Shown here one piece after another: positions 38,375 to 47,389 of a stretch of DNA of 60,000 nucleotides (positions are counted from its first letter, which is position 1; each line of letters starts with the position of its first letter). The position numbers and the translations under genes are program-made. The stretch is from the NCBI RefSeq assembly GCF_963678635.1, contig NC_087069.1, positions 18,514,660 through 18,574,659 on the forward strand, given 5' to 3'. Origin of the DNA: Symsagittifera roscoffensis (taxonomy: Eukaryota; Xenacoelomorpha; Acoela; Convolutidae). The notes under the pieces were generated by a model. It was not told the DNA's origin and searched no databases. It worked only from the letters and a program-made list of their open reading frames with translations.

Positions 38375-38842
38375 TTTTCCGACTTTCGAAGAAATTGGAA
38401 CATTTATGCTCGGTGTGGTTTTTTTATTCAATCAATTTTCGACGATCAAAAATTTTTTATTCACCATTAAAGATATTGACTTCCTGAGTTCAAATTCAGA
38501 AAAAAAAAATTTTTGCCTTGAAATTTTTTTGTTAAGTTCTGGGGGTTTACAATTTGTCAAAATGTCTATGTTTGGGCCAAACTATGCGCGCTTTGAAGAT
38601 TGTATTCATAATGCTGAGAGCACAACGCGAATATTTACTGCTTGGTTAATTATCCCGCTCAATAAAATCATTCCTAATTGAATTAAGGCTAGCTAATTGG
38701 ATCCTTAGTATTAATTTCGTACGACTCAACATTTCACACTTTGATATTGTCAAAAATGTATAGGTTTTCAATATTTTTTTTTCACAAAAACTATTCAGTA
38801 TGAATTAAGGGACAGTCGGAACATTCAGGGCTTTTCCTGATA
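38375..38842 (+). mobile_element. Helentron/HINE-like element, divergent subfamily B
   Basis: The start (tttccgactttcgaag) and the 'ggaacatttatgctcgg' and 'gggggttta' blocks show kinship with the main family, but the middle differs: 'ttaattatcccgctcaataa', 'ttaatttcgtacgactcaac' and 'tgaattaagggacagtcgg'. It ends near ttcagggcttttcctgat. The same alternative middle is found on the minus strand at 43944-44732, so this is a real subfamily and not random decay. Confidence 0.75.
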
Positions 38843-39092
38843 GATTTCGCGCTATTAACTTGTAAGTGGAGATTTAACCCGTCTTTTGAATGCAGCTTGA
38901 TTGATTTGTTAATAGAAGCGAATTCTATCACTTTGAAATTTATATGACGTGTTGGGGATGATTATCACAAAAAATCTCAAATTTTGAACAAAAGTTTCAT
39001 TTGTTTATTTACATTCAATTTTTTCATGTTATTACTGCTCCAAAGACCTTAAAAGGCAGTCGGAACATTCAGGGCTGATACGAGCAGTCTGG
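38843..39092 (+). mobile_element. Helentron/HINE-like element, 3' fragment
   Basis: It begins at the middle palindrome (atttcgcgctattaac) joined directly to the end of the subfamily B copy, and runs through the 'gctccaaagaccttaaaagg' block to cgagcagtctgg. The terminal hairpin has lost its right arm (agggctgatacg). Confidence 0.75.
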
Positions 39093-40118
39093 TTATCAGC
39101 TTACGAGAAGCACTACGCAGCCTAGGTTTTTTCTTATACAGTCTGTACGAAGCGATATTTCTTCAACCACAAATGGCATTCTTACCATCTTAAATTTTTC
39201 CCAAAGGTTTTGGCTATTCAGTCATCGGCTCAAATGATTTTGTTTGAACCAATCTCTAATTATGACCATTACGAGTCCAAACTGTGTTTTTTGTGAATTG
39301 AAAGCGGATTACGCAACAAGGATGCTCCTTTTGTTCTTCTTTTGTTCTCCATAAATTCAGTGTATACAAAAAATGTCTCGAAACAAGCTGTGTACAAAAC
39401 CGAACGGACAATCAATCAACAATTTTGAGGTTCTTTTTCTGAAATTCAGGGAGGAACTCAAAAACTCACACTGGATTTCACGACTTAATTATTACTGAAA
39501 AATAGAATCGGTTTCGATGCCCAGAGCGAGCTAAAAAGAAGCACTCACTCTGAACTGTTTCAAGTCAACAAAACTTCAACTTTCGACAATCGACATTTGA
39601 AAATGCAGACTTGAAAACTGATCTGAAAAAAAGAGCCATTTTTGGCGAATACTATAAGCGGAATACATACCAATGGGCTTAAAGGAACCAAATGAGTCAT
39701 GTAGAATAACCATGTTGTAAGCAGTTTATCGCATAAAAGTATTTGATCTTAAAAGCTTAGACTTTGCGCAAAATATGGTCACTGGCACATATCACAGCAG
39801 AAAATTCTGGTTGATGTTGGACTACTCGAGTATAAACTGAAAATATTTTGAACGGATTTTTGATGGCCGCGCAAGCGCACACACACACACACACACACTC
39901 GTTTTTGCTCGATTCAAAATTCCCGAACTGAGCTAGCATTGGGTCCCAGGAGAATGATGCTGAAGCAGCTTTCCTGGTTTTTTGCAAATCATCTGTAAAA
40001 AAGCTTGATGCTTTAAAAGCCACTGCGCTTCAAGACTTCAAAATGTCATGACAAGAAGTAGAATTTTGGGTGATTTATTGCAATAGCTGGCAGATGCATG
40101 TTTAATAGCTGGGATCTT
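39093..40118 (+). other. Intron sequence with a CA microsatellite
   Basis: Mostly unique, somewhat less AT-rich sequence. A (CA)n run of about ten units lies at 39878-39898; it produces a false cysteine-valine peptide on the minus strand. No gene is supported. Confidence 0.55.
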
Positions 40119-40249
40119 GTTAACTACCCCCCTGGTACCTTGTAACGAATCCCCCCTCCCTTTAAAAAAGAATCGCACAGTTAAGCATACACAAATTTTG
40201 TTTCTTGTTAACAACCACCCGCCCCCGCCCCCAAAGGGGGGTAGTTAAC
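40119..40249. mobile_element. Short MITE-like element with 14-bp perfect inverted ends
   Basis: The left end GTTAACTACCCCCC (40119-40132) is matched by its exact reverse complement at 40236-40249, giving a 131-bp unit. The interior is rich in C runs and carries a second partial 'tgttaacaaccaccc' word next to the right end. No clear target duplication is visible. There is no reading frame. It could also be a simple foldback structure and not a transposon. Confidence 0.6.
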
Positions 40250-40612
40250 TAGCTCCAAAAGCTGGAGTTGTTATACTTCGAACAATATTTATAACTTATT
40301 TCATTGCCAAATTTTGGCAAAATAAATGTAAAGTTTGAGTTTTGGAATTACATATCTACAGAGTAATTTTTATTACAAAAACTACAATTTTACTAGCATA
40401 CAATTGATCTAAAGATAAATGACTGTATATATGCATTATAATAATCATTTTTTTTAAGTTGCTCTTCTCAAAAACTTCTCAAAATTGCCACCCATCATAA
40501 CATCACCGCATTTCAAAACCTTGTGACTAGAACTTTCTAAAGCTATCGTTGCAAGTGTTATTACTCTACCAAGCACAGGTCAAACTCAATCACTTTGTTA
40601 TTGTTCCCACTT
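40250..40612 (+). other. Intron sequence, no feature seen
   Basis: AT-rich sequence between the MITE and the next dispersed element. No frame, repeat or site could be supported. Confidence 0.5.
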
Positions 40613-40917
40613 TCGATACGAAAATAACGGAATATTTGTGCTCGAGGTGGGTTTTTTTTCTTCAGACAAATTTCGACTTTTCAACTAGCCATTTTCGACA
40701 AAAATTTTTATAAATCATTCGAAAGCTATTGTTGTCCTGAACTTAAATTTGAAAAGATATTTCACCTGTGATAGTTTTTCGTAAATCTTGAGGGTTTAAA
40801 GATTGCCATTTTGACCAATTTGGGACAATTAACGCGCGATATAATTCGCGCTATTAACGCATAAGCGGAGATTTAATCCGTCTAAGAAATTGTTCCAAAT
40901 TGATTGAAAGAAGCTTA
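40613..40917 (+). mobile_element. Helentron/HINE-like element, 5' part, cut by the next copy
   Basis: This copy starts gttcccactttcgatacg after ATT and follows the family through the middle palindrome (gcgcgatataattcgcgc) to gaaagaagctta, where the next copy begins. The rest of its 3' half is missing. Confidence 0.85.
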
Positions 40918-40919
40918 TT

Positions 40920-41451
40920 GTTCCGGCTTTCGATACGAAAGTAACGGAATATTTGTGCTCGGGTGGGTTTCTTTTTCTTCAGACAAATTTCGACTTTTTA
41001 ACTAAACAATTTTGACGGAATTTTTTTTTGTATCGTTCGAAAGCTATTGTTGCCTTGAGCTCAAATTTGAAAGGATATTTCACCTGTGATCATTTTTCGT
41101 ACAGTTATGGGGGTTTAAAGATTGCAATTTTGAACAATTTGGGACAATTAACGCGCGATACATTTCGCGCTATTAACGCGCAAGCGGAGAGTGAATCCGT
41201 CTTAAAATCGCTCCAAATTGGTTGAAAGAAGCTTAATTGCCATAATTGATTTGTTACAAGGAGCGAAATTTATCCTTTATTACTTTATATGGCTTGTGGG
41301 GGGATGATTTTAAAAAAATTTTTCAAATTTTAGATTAAAAAAAGTTTCATTTTATTTTATTTCATTTAATTTTTCGATGTTATTACTGCTCCATAAAACC
41401 TTAAAAGGCAATCGGAACATTCAAGGCTTCGCCCTGATACGAGCAGTCTTG
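40920..41451 (+). mobile_element. Helentron/HINE-like element, full-length reference copy (532 bp)
   Basis: Ordered parts are: 5' end after TT (gttccggctttcg); a hairpin word (ctttcgatacgaaag); 'tttgtgctcgggtggg'; 'gacaaatttcgactt'; 'gctattgttgcc'; 'gggggtttaaag'; the palindrome gcgcgatacatttcgcgc; 'aagcggagagtgaatccg'; 'gcttaattgccataattg'; 'ggagcgaaatttatcc'; an AT-rich stretch; 'gctccataaaaccttaaaagg'; then caatcggaacattc, the 3' hairpin (ggcttcgcc) and the end gagcagtcttg before TT. A subterminal inverted word (gttccgac at the start, gtcggaac near the end in other copies), a 3' hairpin about 12 nt from the end and insertion between T and T are known features of Helentron/HINE elements. 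There is no coding capacity, so it is non-autonomous. Confidence 0.75.
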
Positions 41452-41453
41452 TT

Positions 41454-41979
41454 GTTCCGACTTTCGATACGGAAGTGACGGAGTATTTGTGCTCGGGGTG
41501 GGTTTTTTCTTTTCTTCAGACAAATTTCGACTTTTTAACTAGCCATTTTTGACGGAATTTTTTTATATCATTAAAAAGGCATTGTTGTCCTGAGCTCAAA
41601 GTTGAAAAGTTATTCCACCTGTGACTATTTTTCGTAAAACAATGGGGGTTTAAAACTGCTATTTTGGTCAATTTGGGACAATTAACGCGCGATATATTTC
41701 GCGCTATTAACGCGTAAGCGGAGAATTAATCCGTCTTAAAATCGTTCCAAATTGGTTGAAAGATTCTTATTTACCTTAATTGACTTGTTACAGGAGCGAA
41801 ATCTATCCTTTTGTATTTTATATGCCGTTTGGGGGATGATATTTATTTTTTTAAAAAAATTAGAGAAAAAAATGTCATTTTATTTAATTACATTAAATTT
41901 TTTAATCTTATTTTTGCTGGATACAACCTTAAAAGGCAGTCGGAACATTCATGGCTTCGCCCTGATACGAGCAGTTCTG
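41454..41979 (+). mobile_element. Helentron/HINE-like element, full-length, head to tail with the previous copy
   Basis: This copy starts gttccgactttcgatacg two T after the end of the previous copy and ends at cgagcagttctg. All blocks are present in order. It ends about 85 bp before the membrane-spanning exon, so it forms most of the intron's 3' side. Confidence 0.85.
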
Positions 41980-42063
41980 TTTAGCTTTAAATTTTAACTT
42001 AATTTTCGTATTCTATTTTTTTGATTGAGTGTATGTGAAATTTGTACATTTTATGAATTTTAG

Positions 42064-42271
42064 GCGGATATTGGAATCCATACACCGAAAAACCCGAAAA
42101 AGCTTATCATTCAAATCCATACAGTGGTGAGTCTTGGGGCCAATATCTTGAAGAATACGAAGATGAGAGCGAAAGCAAATTCAACCACTGGCCTTGGGTT
42201 GTTGTTGTTGTTGGCATTGGATTCAGTCTCACAGTCCTTCTTTTCGTCGGGAGAAAAATCAAAGCGTCTAG
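42064..42271 (+). CDS. Receptor-like gene, exon E: juxtamembrane segment and transmembrane helix
   Basis: The 208-bp exon runs from acceptor ...atgaattttag to donor tctag/gtacga, phase 1 in and phase 2 out, about 69 residues. The first 45 residues are rich in tyrosine, proline, serine and glutamate (NPYTEKPEKAYHSNPY, then EEYEDESES) and have no domain. Then comes a hydrophobic helix that starts WPWVVVVVGIGF and continues SLTVLLFV, followed at once by a basic stop-transfer stretch (GRKIK). That orients the N-terminal FN3 part outside and the tail inside the cell. The exon joins in frame with both neighbours. It is flanked on both sides by dispersed elements, but its own base use is clearly coding-like. 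Confidence 0.85.
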
Positions 42272-42475
42272 GTACGATTAGCCTACTCTAGATGTTTGCA
42301 ACCAATCCCAAACTTTTTTCCATGTTTCATCTTCGAATTTCTTAAGCTACTTAAGCAACTCAATCTTAAGCTACTTAACTATCAGCAAAAAATGCATTCA
42401 AACTAGGCGTGATAACTTAGCTGAATTTATCACATTTCAAACTTAGCAGCAATAACTATGAGCGAATTTTTGTTT
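42272..42475 (+). other. Start of the last intron
   Basis: The donor gtacgatt is followed by about 200 bp of AT-rich intron with short 'aagctacttaa' repetition near 42340-42380. Confidence 0.55.
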
Positions 42476-43002
42476 GTTTCGAATTTCGATACGAAAGTAA
42501 CGGAATATTTGAGCTCGGGGTGGGTTTTTTCCTCAGACAAATTTCGACTTTTTAACTAGCCATTTTTGACGGCATTTTTTAAAAAATCATTCAAAAGGTT
42601 TTGTTGTCCTGAGCTCAAATTTGAAAAGATATTTCACCTGTGATCATTTTTCGTAAAGTTATGGGGGTTTAAAGATAGCCATTTTGGCGAATTTGGGACA
42701 ATTAACGCGCGATATATTTCGCTCTATTAACGCGCAAGCGGAGAGTTAATCCGTCCTAAAAATTGTTCCAAATTGGTTGAAAGAAGCTTATTTGCCAAAG
42801 TTGATTTGTTACAAGGAGCGAAATTTATCCTTTTGTACTTTATAGTGCGTATGGGGGGATTATTTTCATAAAAAGTTTCAAATTTTAGAAAAAAAAATTT
42901 TCTTTTTTTTATTTCATTTAATTTTGTAATGTTATTACCGCTCCATAAACCTTAAAAGGCAGTTGGAACATTCAGGGCTTCGCCCTGATACGAGCAGTCT
43001 TG
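42476..43002 (+). mobile_element. Helentron/HINE-like element, full-length
   Basis: It starts gtttcgaatttcgatacg after TTT and ends cgagcagtcttg before TT, 527 bp. All family blocks are present, with an intact 3' hairpin (cagggcttcgccctg). It sits in the last intron in the sense orientation of the gene. Confidence 0.85.
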
Positions 43003-43943
43003 TTCATTTCAGAAATTGGCCAATTTTACGTTATCAAGGTCGACCAATTTTACCAAGATATCAAGGTCGACCAAAAGTTTCAATAGGGCTTAAAGATAAG
43101 AGTATTTGAAAGTTGAACACAGCCTCCTTTAGTCCTAAATCTGAGAATACTGTAAAAAAGTATTGAAGTATTATTGGAAAATTTTGACAAAAAAACTATG
43201 CTTTTGTCGTCACTTCCCCTCTAAATTAATATATATGAGCGTTCAAAGCGCCTTCAGAAAATTTTTGGGGCCAGTCACTCAAAGCTTACGCAGATCTTAA
43301 AATAGTAACAAAGGTAGAATTTGGGTCGGCAGGGGGTCGAATACCCTGATACGAGCAGTCTTGCTTTATATTTTTTTGTTGTTGTTGTTTTATCAATTTT
43401 TCATTCAAAAAATTTTAATTGACCTAAAAATGCTGTCGGAAATTTCAAGACTTTTTAGGGAGCGATCTTGTTTCGTATCCAAAAACTGAAATTTATTTTT
43501 TTGTATCGTCATTGGAAGCTGATTAACGAAATATCCGACTCCATTTTTTCACATAAAGTTTTTAAAATTTTCATTTTCCTTAAGCAAAAACATAGTTTTG
43601 TAATCATGTGCCACGAGATCAGAATGCGATAAGAACAGTGAAGAAGTACTTCATTTGGCATACTTCATTGGGCCCAAAGATAACTACTATACTAAAATTT
43701 TTTATTTTGTATCGAAAGTGGTTCGATCTTAAATAAGATTGTTCAGTCGGAAAAGAATCAACACAATATCTGACGTAATTTTTCTCACGAAACAATTTTT
43801 TTCCAGAGGAAGACCGCTCGGTTTTTTTTTATTTTCCCCCCACCTGCCACGAAAAACATATTTGATCTTCATACTCAGCCTCGTAAAACCACTCGTTACA
43901 CTAATATATTGAAGGTCGTGTGAGGTGGGGGGGCAAGGAAAAA
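43003..43943 (+). other. Intron sequence with a 3'-end scrap of the dispersed element
   Basis: Mostly unique intron. At 43341-43363 the text 'ataccctgatacgagcagtcttg' matches only the last bases of the dispersed family. 'caaggtcgaccaa' is repeated near 43037-43075. No gene is supported. Confidence 0.55.
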
Positions 43944-44732
43944 GAGCCGACTGCTCGTATATCAGGGCAACACCCTGAGAATTCCGACTGTCCCTTAATT
44001 CATCTCGAGTAGTTTTTGGGAAAATAAAATACTGAAAACCTATAAATTTTGGATAATATCAAAGTATGAAATGTTGAGTCGTACGAAATTAATACGACCG
44101 ATCTGGTTAGCTGGCCTCAATTCATTTTGGAACGATCTTGTTTTGTGGGATAATTTGGCACGCATAAACAAATCGCGTTACGCTCTGAGCATTATCAATC
44201 AACTCTGCAAAACGCAAATAACTTAGTCCAGAACATGGCCAATTTGGCAATTTTTAAACCCCCAGAACTTTACAAAACCCCCAGAACTTTACATCGCCCA
44301 CCCTCTCATCGGCCAAGTGAATTATCGCCCGCCCCCTCATTGACCGAACAACTATCCCCCTCCCCCTCATCGCTCATCGACCAAGTGAACTATCCCTCGC
44401 CCCCTCATCTCCAAGCCCGTAGCGAGAAAAAACTTTATTTTTGAGCTGACATACTTTATATCTAATCTAATTTCTGGTCAGAAATTCCTTTTGAAATGTT
44501 TAAATAAAGCAGGGATTTTCTTAAAATTCTTTATTTCTTATCTTAATTTTGATCAGAAGTTAACTAAATCTAGGCTATTTAAAATATCTTTTTAAATTTG
44601 AACTCAGGAAGTCAATATCTTCAATGGGGTATAAAAAAAATTTCTCCAAAACTAATATTTCGATCGGCGAAATTTGACTGAAAAAGAAACCACACCGAGC
44701 ATAAATATTCCGTTTTCTTCGAAACTCGGAAC
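43944..44732 (-). mobile_element. Helentron/HINE-like element, subfamily B, minus strand, carrying minisatellite
   Basis: Read on the minus strand it starts ggttccgagtttcgaag near 44732 and ends gatatacgagcagtcgg near 43946. It has the subfamily B middle (reverse of tgagtcgtacgaaattaat) seen at 38375-38842. Between the 'gggggtt' block and the 5' part it holds about four units of the 31-bp minisatellite (44282-44415), and 'cccccagaactttaca' is present twice just beside it. HINE elements are known to carry tandem repeats internally, so the minisatellite may belong to the element. Confidence 0.7.
44282..44415. repeat. 31-bp minisatellite, short array inside the subfamily B element
   Basis: About four degenerate units of the type cgccccctcat, cgaccaagtgaa, ctatcc. 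They are the same family as the long array at 45420-46897 but more diverged from one another. Confidence 0.85.
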
Positions 44733-45208
44733 CATAATAACTTTAATTATTCAAATTCTTAGGGGGAAACATAATTTTCTTATTCTTTGCCAGTGAATGA
44801 GAAAACGAAGAACGGTGTAAATTATTGGCTTCGAAAATCAAAACAATTACAGCTCAAGCAAATGTTTGATCAAGTGAGAAGGTTACAGAAATTGGCTCAT
44901 AGATAACATTACTTAACAGTGTCGGTCAAAAACTGGCTCTTTTTCTTTTTTCCCTACCTCACATAAGCATAAATTTTATGTTGTAACGAGGGGTTTTACA
45001 AGGTTAAATATGAAGACCAAATATGTTTGTCATGGCCTAATCATTTTGCGTGCCAATTTTTGTAACATTCGGATAACGTGAACAAAATTTCACTAGTAAA
45101 ACTTTGCAGGTGGTGGGGAGCAGGAAAAAGAGCCAAAAAAATTATCTGGCAACAACATGGAATTTTTTAAAAATGTTTGCTCCACAACAGCCCCTGAAAT
45201 GTTAACAG
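44733..45208 (+). other. End of the last intron
   Basis: AT-rich sequence with a 'gaggtggggg' / 'aggtggtgggg' word near both 43923 and 45109, each followed by 'caggaaaaagagcc'-like text. This shows a further short repeat shared between 43920-43950 and 45107-45140. It ends in the acceptor ...aaatgttaacag at 45208. An earlier AG (ccacaacag) would put a stop codon in frame, so it is rejected. Confidence 0.55.
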
Positions 45209-45395
45209 ATGGAAAGCTTCGTCAGGACAAAACCCACCTGGAATTCGTATTTACTTCTCCGGCGCAAGCGAGTCGGTTGATATCGTAGATGATAACAAAC
45301 TGAAGAACAGTGACAGCTTCAATGCAACGACCCCACCCCTCAAGGAGTACTCCTCCGAGCAAACCACTGACGAGCGAGAGGAGTTGATGCCATAA
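45209..45395 (+). CDS. Receptor-like gene, last exon: cytoplasmic tail and stop
   Basis: The exon enters in phase 2, completing an arginine codon with the last two bases of exon E, and reads about 61 residues to TAA at 45393-45395. The tail begins WKASSGQNPPGIRIYF, continues with an acidic stretch (SESVDIVDDNKLKNSD), then a serine- and threonine-rich part (FNATTPPLKEYSSEQTTD) and ends EREELMP. There is no catalytic domain; the tyrosines (IRIYF, KEYSS) could be phosphorylation sites but match no motif I can name. Composition is distinctly coding-like compared with the flanks. A C-rich minisatellite starts about 25 bp after the stop. Confidence 0.8.
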
Positions 45396-45419
45396 AATGT
45401 GCCGACTGTTTGAGGGTCC

Positions 45420-46897
45420 ATGTGAACAATCTCCTATAACCCCGCCCCCTCATCAACCAAGTGAACTATCCCCCGCCCCCTCATCAACAAAACGAATTAT
45501 CCCCCGCCCCCTCATCGACCAAGTGAACTATCCTCCGCCCCCTCATCGACCAAGTGAACTATCCTCCGCCCCCTCATCAACCAAGTGAACTATCCCCCGC
45601 CCCCTCATCGACCAAGTGAACTATCCCCCGCCCCCTCATCGACCAAGTGAACTATCCTCCGCCCCCTCATCGACCAAGTGAACTATCCTCCGCCCCCTCA
45701 TCGACCAAGTGAACTATCCCCCGCCCCCTCATCGACAAAACGAATTATCCCCCGCCCCCTCATCGACCAAGTGAACTATCCTCCGCCCCCTCATCGACCA
45801 AGTGAACTATCCTCCGCCCCCTCATCAACCAAGTGAACTATCCCCCGCCCCCTCATCGACCAAGTGAACTATCCCCCGCCCCCTCATCGACCAAGTGAAC
45901 TATCCTCCGCCCCCTCATCGACCAAGTGAACTATCCTCCGCCCCCTCATCGACCAAGTGAACTATCCTCCGCCCCCTCATCAACCAATTGAACTATCCTC
46001 CGCCCCCTCATCGACCAAGTGAACTATCCTCCGCCCCCTCATCGACCAAGTGAACTATCCTCCGCCCCCTCATCAACCAAGTGAACTATCCTCATACCCC
46101 TCATCGACCAAGTGAACTATCCTCCGCCCCCTCATCGACCAAGTGAACTATCCTCCGCCCCCTCATCGACCAAGTGAACTATCCTCCGCCCCCTCATCAA
46201 CCAAGTGAACTATCCCCCGCCCCCTCATCGACCAAGTGAACTATCCCCCACCCCCTCATCGACCAAGTGAACTATCCCCCGCCCCCTCATCGACCAAGTG
46301 AACTATCCCCCGCCCCCTCATCGACCAAGTGAACTATCCTCCGCCCCCTCATCGACCAAGTGAACTATCCTCCGCCCCCTCATCGACCAATTGAACTATC
46401 CTCCGCCTCCTCATCGACCAAGTGAACTATCCTCCGCCCCCTCATCGACCAATTGTTTTATCCTCCGTCCCCTCATCGACCAAGTGAACTATCCTCCGCC
46501 CCCTCATCGACCAAGTGAACTATCCTCCGCCCCCTCATCAACCAAGTGAACTATCCCCCGCCCCCTCATCGACCAAGTGAACTATCCCCCACCCCCTCAT
46601 CGACCAAGTGAACTATCCCCCGCCCCCTCATCGACCAAGTGAACTACCCCCCGCCCCCTCATCGACCAAGTGAACTATCCTCCGCCCCCTCATCGACCAA
46701 GTGAACTATCCTCCGCCCCCTCATCGACCAATTGAACTATCCTCCGCCCCCTCATCGACCAAGTGAACTATCCTCCGCCCCCTCATCGACCAAGTGTTTT
46801 ATCCTCCGTCCCCTCATCGACCAAGTGAACTATCCTCATTCCCCTCATCGACCAAGTGAACTAGCCCTCATCGACCAATTTGAACCTCATTGAACTA
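45420..46897. repeat. 31-bp C-rich minisatellite, about 47 units
   Basis: The unit is ccgccccctcatcgacc, aagtgaactatcct, counted as 31 bp between successive 'cctcatc' words (45541, 45572, 45603). Variants alternate: cgacc or caacc, tcct or tccc, gtgaac or ttgaac, and longer groups of units repeat as blocks (for example the run around 46200-46500 is repeated around 46520-46800). The array is far richer in GC than anything nearby and strongly strand-biased, with runs of 5-6 C on the plus strand and G on the minus. It is probably inside the 3' UTR of the receptor gene, or just after it. Its unit is not a multiple of three, so no frame persists. Confidence 0.95.
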
Positions 46898-47389
46898 AAT
46901 GTTTTCCTTTGTTGAACTGTAAAACTTTTCTCACTAATTGCACTATAATTGCACTCTCAATTTCTAAATAAGTATAATTAAGAAATGCACATTAATAGTT
47001 TGGAGCATGACATATTAATCCATTTCATTTTCATTTTAATTTTAACCAGAAACTGCTCAATGCTATTTTACCCTATTTTTTATATTTAGTGCAAAGTATT
47101 TCACCCTATTTTCTAACTATCCCTATGCTGATTTGGCGGAAAAGTATCAAACCACCTTATCTACAAACAGCCATATCACGAAACTGAAACAAGATCGGAC
47201 TACGTAAATAACATCAGAATTAGGTACGAATTGCAAAATAACAGTAACAATGTGAAGTTATGTAACACAATATAACAATTCCTTGATCTACAATTTATTC
47301 CTTGATCTACTAAATCAATAACGATTTATAAAAGCTTAACCTGCAGGAAATACTTCATTTATGTATCAGTCATTTCACTTAAAACAAAA
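46898..47389 (+). other. AT-rich flank after the minisatellite, no feature seen
   Basis: No reading frame or repeat could be supported. A canonical AATAAA was not found between the stop codon at 45395 and here, so the end of the receptor transcript is not defined. Confidence 0.45.

Larger units (their letters stand above)
7437..45395 (+). other. Gene span: FN3-containing single-pass receptor-like protein, 3' part
   Basis: Six exons can be joined: 7437-7621, 7967-8084, 32882-(donor uncertain), 33352-33552, 42064-42271 and 45209-45395. Phases run 1-0, 0-1, 1-1, 1-1, 1-2, 2-stop, so every junction that can be checked keeps frame, and FN3 domains are bounded by phase 1 introns as is usual in animals. 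The order of parts is FN3, FN3-like, short juxtamembrane segment, transmembrane helix, tail of about 62 residues; this is the layout of a type I cell-surface receptor or adhesion protein. No kinase, phosphatase or other enzyme domain follows the membrane segment. The signal peptide and any further ectodomain would lie before 7437. The gene is unusually stretched: about 1 kb of coding sequence over 38 kb, mostly repeats. No family name can be given. Confidence 0.75.

Noticed and set aside
39757-40023. Minus-strand frame of 88 codons with a cysteine-valine run
   Set aside because: The run is the translation of the CA microsatellite at 39878-39898.
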